Below, one piece after another: positions 1-5,381 of a stretch of 8,017 nt of DNA. A program made the translations under genes and the position numbers. Source of the stretch: Candidatus Pelethomonas intestinigallinarum (GTDB taxonomy: Bacteria > Bacillota > Clostridia > Oscillospirales > Oscillospiraceae); assembly GCA_018712665.1 (NCBI GenBank), contig DVGP01000041.1, positions 1 through 8,017 on the forward strand. The letters run 5' to 3'. Every line of letters starts with the position of its first letter. Within the stretch, counting starts at the first letter, position 1. Under the pieces are notes generated by a model. That model was given only the letters and a program-made list of their open reading frames with translations, was not told the origin of the DNA and searched no databases.

Positions 1-1609
1 CGTATTCGTCCAGGCCCGCGTAATACTCGTCCAGACCATCCTCGTAGGCGATCCAGCCCTCCTCCAGCTGGGTCTGGAGCGCGGCCAGGGACGCCGCGTT
101 CAGGGGGCCGCCCAAGGCGGCCTCCGCCGCCTGCCAGCCGCCGACGAATTCCTCCACGCTGCTTCCCTGTCCCTGCAATGCGGCATCGAGCGCCGTATAA
201 ATTGCGGCATAGAGTGGATCGTCAGAAGTGCCATTTTGTAAGTAAGATACCAATGAACCAGCGTCCATCACTGGTGCCCCAGGGACCATCTGGCTAATGG
301 AGGCAGCCATGGTCTCGCCGGACTGGTAGAGGGTCTGGAGCTGCTGAAGCTGCTCCTCGCCCTCCTCCAGCTGCTCTCGGGCGTCCTCCAGCTCCCGCCA
401 CCCGGCCTCGATCTCCGCCTCGGCGTCCTCCAGGGCCTCCGCGCCCTCCTGGTACTGCTCCTCGGCGTCCTGGAGCTGCCGGAGGCCATCCTCATACTCC
501 GCCAGGCCGTCGGCGTACTCCTCCTCGGCGTCCACCAGCTCCTGGTAGGCGTCCCGGAGCTCCTGCTCCGCCTCGGCCTTGCCGTCGTAGTACTCCTGCC
601 AGCCGTCCTGGAGCTCTTGCTCTCCGTCGGCGATCTCCTGCTCCGCGTCCTCCAGCTTCTGGACGCCGTCGGCGTAGTCGATCTGCCCCTGCTCATAGTC
701 GGCCCGGGCGTCGGCCAGCTCCTGCTCGCCGTCCAGCAGCTCCTGGTGGGCGTCGGCCAGCTCCTGCTCCGCGTCGGCCCGCTCCGCGCGGTACTCCTCC
801 CAGCCGTCGGCGATCTCCTGCTCCGCGTCCTCGATCTCCGCCAGGGCGTCGTCGTAGATGTCGTCGTACCGCTGGTCGGCCCGCTCCCGGGCCAGGTCCT
901 CCACCTGGTCCGTCAGGCCGTCGATCTGGTCGTCGTAGGCGTCGGACCAGGCCTCCGCCGGGTCCGCGATGGTCAGATAGATCTCGTAGTAGGCCTCAAA
1001 GTCAAAGCCCTCCTCCGGCAGATAGATGAAGGCGGTCACACTGCCGCTGCCGATGGAGCTGGTGCCCCGCTCGTAGTTGAGGTAGTAGGGGGAGTGCATC
1101 AGTCCCACCAGGGTGTAGCTGTCGTAGGCCAGCAGGTCCAGGGTGTCCTCGTCGTTGTTGGGGGAGACCGCCACCTGGGTGCCCAGGTCCTCCTCGGTGA
1201 AGTACCGGGCGTCCCCCAGACACTCGTTGGCCGCCTCCGGCATCCGGCCCGCCGCCAGCTCCGGGTCGTTGACTCCCTCGGTGAGGGCCCGGGCGGTGAT
1301 GACCACCTCCTCGTCCCCCGCCTCCATGAGGAAGTCGGTATACACCGAGCCCCAGGCCCCGGAGACGCCGTCCAGGGCGGCGAAGGCCGCCACGTCCTCC
1401 TCCGTGTAGCCCAAGGTGGACATAAGCTGGAAGTCAAAGAGCTTATACTGTGTCACGTAGTCGATCCCTGTGGCCATCATGGCGGGCTGACACAGCCGCA
1501 GCCCGGAAAAGAAGCCAACGCCCAGGGCGATGATCGCCAGGATCGCCAGGTAGCGGCCCAGGCTCTGGCGGATCTCCCGCAGGGCGGATTTCAGCAGCGT
1601 CCTTACCAT
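1..1609 (-). CDS. Large FtsX/MacB-type ABC transporter permease with coiled-coil ectodomain (3' part outside window)
   Basis: Only the first 536 residues are visible; the gene continues past the left edge. The ATG at 1609 overlaps the last 7 bases of the upstream ATPase gene, which indicates translational coupling and a common transporter. Residues 1-19 are basic and amphipathic. Residues 20-39 (YLAILAIIALGVGFFSG) form a membrane segment, followed by a mixed extracytoplasmic domain to about residue 250. From about 255 to 427 the chain is an acidic coiled coil built of heptads of the form D[A/G]xxE[L/I/Y]x (for example DAEQEIA, DGEQELA), with occasional 4-residue stutters. Firmicutes have many FtsX-type permeases of about 1000 residues or more with such a coiled-coil insert, the remaining membrane segments lying near the C-terminus; that part is not seen here. 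The substrate is unknown; relatives export peptides or lipids or act on the cell envelope. A YhgE/Pip-like protein shares the heptad style, but the ATPase neighbour favours an ABC permease. Confidence 0.85.
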   Translation of the reverse strand, partial: MVRTLLKSALREIRQSLGRYLAILAIIALGVGFFSGLRLCQPAMMATGIDYVTQYKLFDFQLMSTLGYTEEDVAAFAALDGVSGAWGSVYTDFLMEAGDEEVVITARALTEGVNDPELAAGRMPEAANECLGDARYFTEEDLGTQVAVSPNNDEDTLDLLAYDSYTLVGLMHSPYYLNYERGTSSIGSGSVTAFIYLPEEGFDFEAYYEIYLTIADPAEAWSDAYDDQIDGLTDQVEDLARERADQRYDDIYDDALAEIEDAEQEIADGWEEYRAERADAEQELADAHQELLDGEQELADARADYEQGQIDYADGVQKLEDAEQEIADGEQELQDGWQEYYDGKAEAEQELRDAYQELVDAEEEYADGLAEYEDGLRQLQDAEEQYQEGAEALEDAEAEIEAGWRELEDAREQLEEGEEQLQQLQTLYQSGETMAASISQMVPGAPVMDAGSLVSYLQNGTSDDPLYAAIYTALDAALQGQGSSVEEFVGGWQAAEAALGGPLNAASLAALQTQLEEGWIAYEDGLDEYYAGLDEY

Positions 1610-2307
1610 TCGATCTCCTCCACCGGAACAGGCGAGGGGTTGATCTCCTCGGAGATGACGGCGCCGTTCTTCACCTGGATCACCCGGTCGGCCATGGCGG
1701 TGAGGGCGCTGTTGTGGGTGATGATGATGACGGTCATCCCCCGCTGGCGGCTCATGTCCTGGAGGAGCTTCAAAATGGCCTTGCCGGTATTGTAGTCCAG
1801 GGCGCCGGTGGGCTCGTCGCACAGCAGCAGCTTGGGATTCTTGGCCAGGGCCCGGGCGATGGCCACCCGCTGCTGCTCACCGCCGGAGAGCTGCGCCGGG
1901 AAGTTGCTCATCCGGTCCGCCAACCCCACGGAGCGCAGCACCTCCGCCGCGTCCAGGGGGTCCCGGCAGATCTGAGCGGCCAGCTCCACGTTCTCCAGGG
2001 CCGTCAGGTTAGGGACCAGGTTGTAAAACTGAAAGACAAAGCCGATGTCGTAGCGGCGGTAGGTGGTGAGCTTTTTGGGGGAATAGGCGGAAATCTCCTC
2101 CCCGCCCAGCAGGATCTTCCCCTCCGTCAGGGTGTCCATGCCCCCGAGAATGTTCAGCAGGGTCGTCTTTCCCGCGCCGCTGGGGCCCACGATGACGCAC
2201 AGCTCCCCCTGCTCCACGGTAAAGGTGGCGTCCCGCAGGGCCTGGATCTCTACCTCTCCCATATGATAGATCTTCTTGACGTGCTCAAACTGAACAAAAC
2301 CGCCCAT
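1603..2307 (-). CDS. ABC transporter ATP-binding protein, MacB/LolD-like class
   Basis: This cytoplasmic ATPase of 234 residues powers the FtsX-type permease encoded directly downstream. All nucleotide-binding motifs are intact: Walker A GPSGAGKTT at 41-49, Q-loop glutamine 93 in FVFQFYNL, signature LSGGEQQR at 140-147, Walker B LLLCDEP at 160-166, D-loop GALD at 168-171 and H-loop histidine 198. The N-terminus (VQFEHVKKIYHMGEVEIQALRD) is typical of the family that pairs with MacB/FtsX permeases. I chose the ATG at 2307 because family members begin a few residues before this FEHV-type strand; a GGTGGAG lies just upstream, though only 3 bases from the ATG. An in-frame ATG at 2337 is possible. 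The GTG at 2367 is unlikely because it lies within the apparent promoter. A short acidic C-terminal tail follows the ATPase domain and its coding sequence overlaps the permease start. Confidence 0.93.
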   Translation of the reverse strand: MGGFVQFEHVKKIYHMGEVEIQALRDATFTVEQGELCVIVGPSGAGKTTLLNILGGMDTLTEGKILLGGEEISAYSPKKLTTYRRYDIGFVFQFYNLVPNLTALENVELAAQICRDPLDAAEVLRSVGLADRMSNFPAQLSGGEQQRVAIARALAKNPKLLLCDEPTGALDYNTGKAILKLLQDMSRQRGMTVIIITHNSALTAMADRVIQVKNGAVISEEINPSPVPVEEIEW

Positions 2308-2357
2308 ACACTCCACCCCATACCTGCTCCGCGTCATCAGCAGAACTCTTTTTTTAC

Positions 2358-2385
2358 AGTATAGCACCTCGAGTGGTCAAGTGGT
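2358..2385 (-). promoter_or_regulatory. Putative extended -10 promoter of the ABC transporter operon with tandem 8-bp repeat
   Basis: On the minus strand TATACT (2358-2363) is preceded by TGC (2364-2366), giving an extended -10 element TGnTATACT. No -35 box is found at 17 bases (the sequence is CACCAC). That zone instead holds two adjacent 8-bp repeats, plus-strand cgagtggt (2370-2377) and caagtggt (2378-2385), differing at one base. This layout suits a promoter controlled by an activator or repressor that binds direct repeats. That role is inferred. Transcription would begin near 2351, upstream of both plausible ATG starts of the ATPase gene. Confidence 0.5.
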
Positions 2386-2432
2386 GAAATTTTCGTGAAT
2401 GATAGCCTAAATTTCCGCCAGGAAATCCATGG

Positions 2433-2468
2433 AAAAACCACGACCCACACAAAAAGTGTGGGCCGTGG
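2433..2468 (-). terminator. Intrinsic terminator of the Fe-S assembly operon
   Basis: Arms 2438-2450 and 2456-2468 form a 13-bp stem around a 5-base loop. In minus-strand RNA the single imperfect position is a G-U wobble, whereas in plus-strand RNA it would be an A-C mismatch. The stem is followed on the minus strand by a run of five T (2437-2433). It lies about 70 bases beyond the nifU stop codon, so it ends the regulator-nifS-nifU transcript before the ABC transporter promoter. The sequence between the nifU stop and the stem holds no visible gene. Confidence 0.88.
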
Positions 2469-2536
2469 CCGGGATTGCCGCGGGACGGCGGCGCATGATA
2501 AGCTTACAGATGCCTGCCGGCTGAGGGGACGGCGAA

Positions 2537-2995
2537 TCAGTCCTCCTCGTGGCCGTGGTCGTGGTCATGGACGCAGCAGCCGCCGTCACAGTCGTCACAG
2601 GGGCCGGCGTAGGGGATGCCCTTGCGCTTGTAGTAGTCCGCCACGGCGGCCTTCACCGCCTGCTCGGCCAGGACGGAGCAGTGGATCTTCACCGCGGGCA
2701 GACCATCCAGCGCCTCCACCACGGCCTTGTTGGTGAGGGTCAGGGCCTCCTCCACCGGCTTGCCCTTGATCATGTCGGTGGCGATGGAGCTGGTGGCGAT
2801 GGCGGAGGCGCAGCCGAAGGTCTGGAACTTCACATCCTCAATGATGCCGTCGTCGTTGATCTTCAGATACATCCGCATGATGTCGCCGCACTTGGCGTTG
2901 CCCACCTCGCCCACGCCGTTGGCGTCCTCAATGACCCCCACGTTGTGGGGATGGGCGAAATGCTCCATGACCTTCTCGCTGTATTCCATTGCCAT
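2537..2995 (-). CDS. nifU: Iron-sulfur cluster assembly scaffold, NifU/IscU N-terminal type, with Cys/His-rich tail
   Basis: This 152-residue protein is the scaffold on which sulfur from NifS and iron are built into a [2Fe-2S] cluster before transfer to target proteins. The IscU fold is complete. The three cluster-ligand cysteines are C36 (in NAKCGD), C62 (in TFGCAS) and C106 (in IHCSVLAE), with the conserved aspartate D38 after the first. The ATG at 2995 has AAGGAAG 8 bases upstream; a second ATG two codons later is possible. The reading frame stays open further upstream, but that extension would run through a hairpin-rich intergenic element and has no family similarity. Beyond the usual end of IscU the protein carries residues 131-152, with four cysteines (133, 136, 140, 141) and four alternating histidines (143, 145, 147, 149) in an acidic setting. 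This tail looks metal-binding; its role is not known to me. The gene is last in the operon. Confidence 0.94.
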   Translation of the reverse strand: MAMEYSEKVMEHFAHPHNVGVIEDANGVGEVGNAKCGDIMRMYLKINDDGIIEDVKFQTFGCASAIATSSIATDMIKGKPVEEALTLTNKAVVEALDGLPAVKIHCSVLAEQAVKAAVADYYKRKGIPYAGPCDDCDGGCCVHDHDHGHEED

Positions 2996-3020
2996 AGTTG
3001 TATCTTCCTTTCTTTGTAGT

Positions 3021-3189
3021 TCGCCGAAAAAGGCTGTGCCTTTTCCGGCGAGGGAGTTTCGCTGCGCTCTGCGCCTTGTGGCCGCTGTCGGCGGCCACCG
3101 CGACGCTCGCTTCGCGCAGGGTGTTTTTCCGAGGTACACGCCCCCGGAAAAACGATCTTACTCTTTTGCGCGCCGTGCGCGGCGCGCAA
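3021..3189. repeat. Multi-hairpin intergenic element between nifS and nifU
   Basis: Four inverted repeats are packed into 169 bases of a 251-base gap inside the operon. Hairpin A: arms 3021-3034 and 3038-3051, 14 bp with one imperfect position that is G-U in minus-strand RNA. Hairpin B: arms 3078-3085 and 3091-3098, perfect, flanked by outer arms CTGCGC 3062-3067 and GCGCAG 3114-3119. Hairpin C: arms GTTTTTCCG 3123-3131 and CGGAAAAAC 3145-3153. Hairpin D: TTGCGCGCCG 3166-3175 and CGGCGCGCAA 3180-3189 with a 4-base loop. None has a T-run behind it, so they are not intrinsic terminators. No gene is credible here. It could be a dispersed palindromic repeat, or a structured mRNA spacer that sets nifS:nifU stoichiometry. 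Confidence 0.65.
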
Positions 3190-3246
3190 CTCTGCGAGGC
3201 CTTCTGCCGATACTGTATCTATAACGTGCGCAAAAACAAGCGATAC

Positions 3247-4437
3247 TCAGTTTTTGTAGGGGTCGGGCATGGTCTCCAGCATGTGCATCCACACCGGGCT
3301 CATCTCCCGCAATTCCCGGACCACCTGGGGCACCTGCTCCAGGATGTAGTCCACTTCCTCCATGGTGTTGTACTCGCACAGGCTCAGGCGCAGGGAGCCG
3401 TGGGCAATCTCATGGGGCATTCCCAGGGCCAGCAGCACGTGGCTGGGATCCAGGCTGCCGCTGGTGCAGGCGCTGCCGGAGCTGGCGCAGATGCCGGCCA
3501 TGTCCAGGCGCAGCAGCAGGCTCTCCCCCTCGATGCCCTCAAAGCAGAAGCTGACGATGCCGGGGACCTTGTGGTCCGGGTCGCCGTTGCAGCGGGAGCA
3601 GGGAATCCTGCTCAGGCCCTCGATGAGCTTGTCCCGCATGGCCGTTACCTTTTCGGCGTTCTCCTCCAGGTGCTCGCAGCTCTCCTTCAACGCCGCCGCC
3701 ATGGCCAGGATGCCGGGGATGGCCTCGGTGCCGCCCCGGAGCCCCCGCTCCTGGGCGCCGCCCTCGATAAAGTTCTTCAGCTTGATCCCCTTGCGGCAGT
3801 ACATGGCCCCCACGCCCTTGGGGGCGTGGAACTTGTGGCCGGAGAGGGAGAGCATGTCGATGTTGTCCCGGACCACATCCACGCTGACGTGGCCCACCGC
3901 CTGGACGGCGTCGGTGTGGAAGAGGATGCCGCGCTCCCGGCACAGCGCGCCGATCTCCCGGATGGGCTGGAGGGTGCCGATCTCATTGTTGGCGTACATG
4001 ATGGTCACCAGACAGGTGTCGGGGCGGATGGCCGCCGCCAGCTCCTCCAGGCGGACCAGGCCGTTCTCATGGACGGGGAGGTAGGTGACCTCGAACCCCT
4101 CCTTCTCCAGCTTGGTCAGGGTGTGGAGCACCGCGTGGTGCTCGATGGTGTCGGAGATGATGTGGCGCTTCCCGGCGGCCGCTCCCAGGCGGGCCCCCTC
4201 GGTGATGGCCCAGTTGTCCGACTCGGTGCCGCAGCCGGTAAAGTAGATCTCCCGGGGCTGGGCGTTCAGGCACTTGGCAACCGTCTCCCTGGCGGCGATG
4301 AGGGCCAGATTGGCCTCCCGGCCCTTCTGGTGAAGGCTGCTGGGGTTGCCGTAGAGCTCGCCCAGAGCGGGCAGCATGGCGTCCAGGGCCGTCTTGCTCA
4401 CGGCAGTGGTGGCCGCGTTGTCTGCATAAACAAACAT
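3247..4437 (-). CDS. nifS: Cysteine desulfurase, NifS/IscS class
   Basis: This 396-residue, PLP-dependent cytoplasmic enzyme converts cysteine to alanine and holds the released sulfur as a persulfide for delivery to the NifU scaffold encoded next in the operon. The N-terminus YADNAATT is the usual NifS/IscS opening. PLP-binding residues are visible: the EHH motif (H100-H101), D175 with Q179 in HTDAVQ, and Schiff-base lysine K202 in SGHKFHAPKG. The catalytic cysteine is C324 in SSGSACTSG, the longer mobile-loop form typical of group I desulfurases. Length and domain order match the family. The ATG at 4437 is supported by AAGGAG 6 bases upstream; an in-frame ATG further up would add a proline/glycine-rich stretch with no family match. 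It has its own promoter and a candidate operator upstream. A sulfur role for tRNA thiolation is also possible, but the neighbours point to Fe-S assembly. Confidence 0.96.
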   Translation of the reverse strand: MFVYADNAATTAVSKTALDAMLPALGELYGNPSSLHQKGREANLALIAARETVAKCLNAQPREIYFTGCGTESDNWAITEGARLGAAAGKRHIISDTIEHHAVLHTLTKLEKEGFEVTYLPVHENGLVRLEELAAAIRPDTCLVTIMYANNEIGTLQPIREIGALCRERGILFHTDAVQAVGHVSVDVVRDNIDMLSLSGHKFHAPKGVGAMYCRKGIKLKNFIEGGAQERGLRGGTEAIPGILAMAAALKESCEHLEENAEKVTAMRDKLIEGLSRIPCSRCNGDPDHKVPGIVSFCFEGIEGESLLLRLDMAGICASSGSACTSGSLDPSHVLLALGMPHEIAHGSLRLSLCEYNTMEEVDYILEQVPQVVRELREMSPVWMHMLETMPDPYKN

Positions 4438-4493
4438 GTGTCGCTCCTTCTTTCTGGAAAGGCCGGCGCCGGGCGGCACCGTGCCGGTTTAAT

Positions 4494-4513
4494 ATCCTAC
4501 ATCCGTCTAGGAT
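4494..4513. promoter_or_regulatory. Candidate operator dyad for the IscR-like regulator at nifS
   Basis: A perfect inverted repeat ATCCTA-N8-TAGGAT occupies 4494-4513. It begins about 9 bases downstream of the nifS -10 box, so it would cover roughly +1 to +20 of the transcript. Such a position fits repression. Its neighbour gene encodes an Rrf2/IscR-type regulator, and a related sequence occurs at that gene's own promoter (AAATCC-N13-GGAATT on the minus strand, 5054-5078, against AAATCC-N12-GGATAT here). Binding by this regulator is inference. Confidence 0.55.
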
Positions 4514-4521
4514 TTACAAAC

Positions 4522-4550
4522 ACTATACTGCGTATGATTGGAAATGTCAA
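4522..4550 (-). promoter_or_regulatory. Sigma-A-type promoter of nifS-nifU
   Basis: On the minus strand a perfect -35 TTGACA (4545-4550) and -10 TATAGT (4522-4527) are separated by exactly 17 bases. Transcription would start near 4515, leaving a 5' leader of about 78 bases before the nifS ATG. The -35 box lies just after the regulator's stop codon, so nifS-nifU can be transcribed without the regulator gene. The leader also contains two GC-rich palindromes (4463-4472 and 4474-4486). Confidence 0.88.
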
Positions 4551-4558
4551 GGCGTGTT

Positions 4559-5011
4559 TCAACAATTTCCCTTCCGCCGGGTGGAGCATCTGGCGTCGAT
4601 CCGCCGCTGCTTGTCCACCAGGTCCGCCAGCGTCACATGGTCCACCACATTGCTGATGGCCTGGTCCACCTGCTCCCACAGGTCCAGGGTGACGCACTCC
4701 TTGCACCGGGCGCACTGGTTCACTTCGTCGTCCAGACAGGAGACGGGGGCGATGCTGCCCTCCACTGTCCGCAGGATCATGCCGACGGTGTATTCCTCCG
4801 GGTCCTTCACCAGGTGGTAGCCCCCCCGGGCCCCCCGGACGCTGCGGACATATCCGTCCCGGACCAGGACGGGGATGATCTGCTCCAGGTACTTCTCGCT
4901 GATCCCCTGGCTCTCCGCCACGGACTTTACCGACAGGTTGACCCCCTGTCCCTGCATGGCCAGGGCCAGCATCAGATGCAGCGCGTAGCGGCTTTTGGCG
5001 GATATTTTCAT
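4559..5011 (-). CDS. iscR: Rrf2-family Fe-S sensing transcriptional regulator (IscR-like)
   Basis: This 150-residue DNA-binding protein probably senses cellular Fe-S status through its own [2Fe-2S] cluster and adjusts transcription of the assembly genes. The N-terminal winged helix (MKISAKSRYALHLMLAL, recognition region about 28-60, wing VRGARGGYHL) is the classic Rrf2 sequence. The C-terminal part carries C92, C100, C103 and C106, the region where IscR proteins bind a cluster; C100 and C106 have the usual five-residue gap. Two more cysteines, 142 and 150, lie in a basic tail. The ATG at 5011 has AGGTG about 6 bases upstream and matches the family start. CymR, a relative without the cysteine cluster that controls cysteine metabolism, is less likely because of these cysteines and the nifS-nifU neighbours. 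Its own promoter has a sequence resembling the nifS operator, suggesting autoregulation. Confidence 0.92.
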   Translation of the reverse strand: MKISAKSRYALHLMLALAMQGQGVNLSVKSVAESQGISEKYLEQIIPVLVRDGYVRSVRGARGGYHLVKDPEEYTVGMILRTVEGSIAPVSCLDDEVNQCARCKECVTLDLWEQVDQAISNVVDHVTLADLVDKQRRIDARCSTRRKGNC

Positions 5012-5048
5012 ATGGATCACCTGCTCCCTCGAAAGCTGTGAAAGCCTT

Positions 5049-5089
5049 GATTTAATTCCTATCTTAATATGGGGATTTCGGCGTGTCAA
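5049..5089 (-). promoter_or_regulatory. Promoter of the iscR-like gene with possible autoregulatory site
   Basis: On the minus strand TTGACA (5084-5089) and TAAGAT (5061-5066) are 17 bases apart. The start point would be near 5054, about 43 bases before the ATG. Overlapping the -10 box and start, TAGGAATTAAATC (5061-5049) resembles TAGGATATTAAACC at the nifS operator (4499-4486). This shared sequence could be the regulator's recognition half-site; that is inferred from two sites only. Confidence 0.8.
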
Positions 5090-5211
5090 CCCCCAATTCA
5101 CACAAACCGAGACCGGAGCGGCGGGACTTTCTGCCATATTTTGCCCAGTTCTCCGGCTTCCATCCCTTGCGAGCGGATTCGGGGAAAATCCTGCCTTTCC
5201 GAAAATTTTGC

Positions 5212-5240
5212 TTGCAACCGGCAGAAAAGCGTGCTACAAT
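5212..5240 (+). promoter_or_regulatory. Sigma-A-type promoter of the aromatic amino-acid operon
   Basis: TTGCAA (5212-5217) and TACAAT (5235-5240) are separated by 17 bases, and TGC precedes the -10 box, giving an extended -10 as well. Transcription would begin near 5247, about 26 bases before the leader peptide start. It is divergent from the iscR-like promoter, the two -35 boxes being about 120 bases apart. The stretch between them (5090-5211) shows no other feature I can support. Confidence 0.85.
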
Positions 5241-5272
5241 GCCCATAGTTTCTGAAATATGAGGGTATCATG

Positions 5273-5335
5273 ATGCGTACTTCCCTGACCAACGCCGCAT
5301 ATTTTTACTTTTACTTTATCTACACAAGTAGATAA
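5273..5335 (+). CDS. Tyr/Phe-rich leader peptide of the aroF attenuator
   Basis: This 20-codon reading frame encodes a peptide whose centre reads YFYFYFIY and ends at TAA 5333-5335. GAGGG at 5261-5265 lies 7 bases before the ATG at 5273; an adjacent ATG at 5270 is possible but only 4 bases from that site. Four Tyr and three Phe codons fall within eight consecutive codons (5300-5323), just upstream of a gene for the first enzyme of aromatic biosynthesis. The peptide itself probably has no function; the ribosome translating it would report on charged tRNA-Tyr and tRNA-Phe. The architecture resembles the leader peptides of enteric phe, trp and his operons. Confidence 0.85.
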   Translation: MRTSLTNAAYFYFYFIYTSR

Positions 5336-5360
5336 GGTTTGTTTTGCTGCGTTGAACAGG
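5284..5360 (+). promoter_or_regulatory. Leader hairpin enclosing the aromatic codons (attenuator segments 1 and 2)
   Basis: Bases 5284-5299 pair with 5345-5360: four pairs (5284-5287 with 5357-5360), a 2x2 internal loop, six pairs (5290-5295 with 5349-5354), one mismatch, then three pairs (5297-5299 with 5345-5347). The Tyr/Phe codon run and the leader stop codon lie in the loop. A ribosome paused on those codons would cover the left arm and free the right arm, the logic of the 1:2 pairing in trp-type attenuators. I could not identify a convincing antiterminator pairing of the right arm with the terminator. Confidence 0.6.
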
Positions 5361-5381
5361 TGGAGCGATATAGGTCCATTG

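Noticed and set aside
330..850. CRISPR array or non-coding satellite repeat
   Set aside because: The repetition follows the reading frame with a 7-residue protein period, has no uniform repeat-spacer pattern, and is explained by the permease coiled coil.
617..1795. Long plus-strand open frame of 392 codons
   Set aside because: It lies antisense to the permease and ATPase genes, has a low-complexity V/G/L/Q-rich translation with no domain, and arises from the GC-rich codon bias of the real genes.
2308..2367. Longer ATPase start at GTG 2367
   Set aside because: That codon overlaps the extended -10 promoter, so it would lie upstream of the transcript start, and the extra residues have no family match.
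2996..3139. N-terminal extension of the NifU frame
   Set aside because: It runs through the hairpin element, encodes a basic low-complexity stretch, and a proper ribosome site precedes the normal IscU start at 2995.
3123..3153. Hairpin C as an intrinsic terminator between nifS and nifU
   Set aside because: No T-run follows the stem on either strand, and nifU has no credible promoter of its own downstream of it.
2998..4656. Plus-strand open frame of 552 codons
   Set aside because: It is the antisense shadow of nifS and crosses the hairpin element; the translation is Ala/Gly/His/Val-rich and no family is recognisable, while nifS on the other strand is unmistakable.
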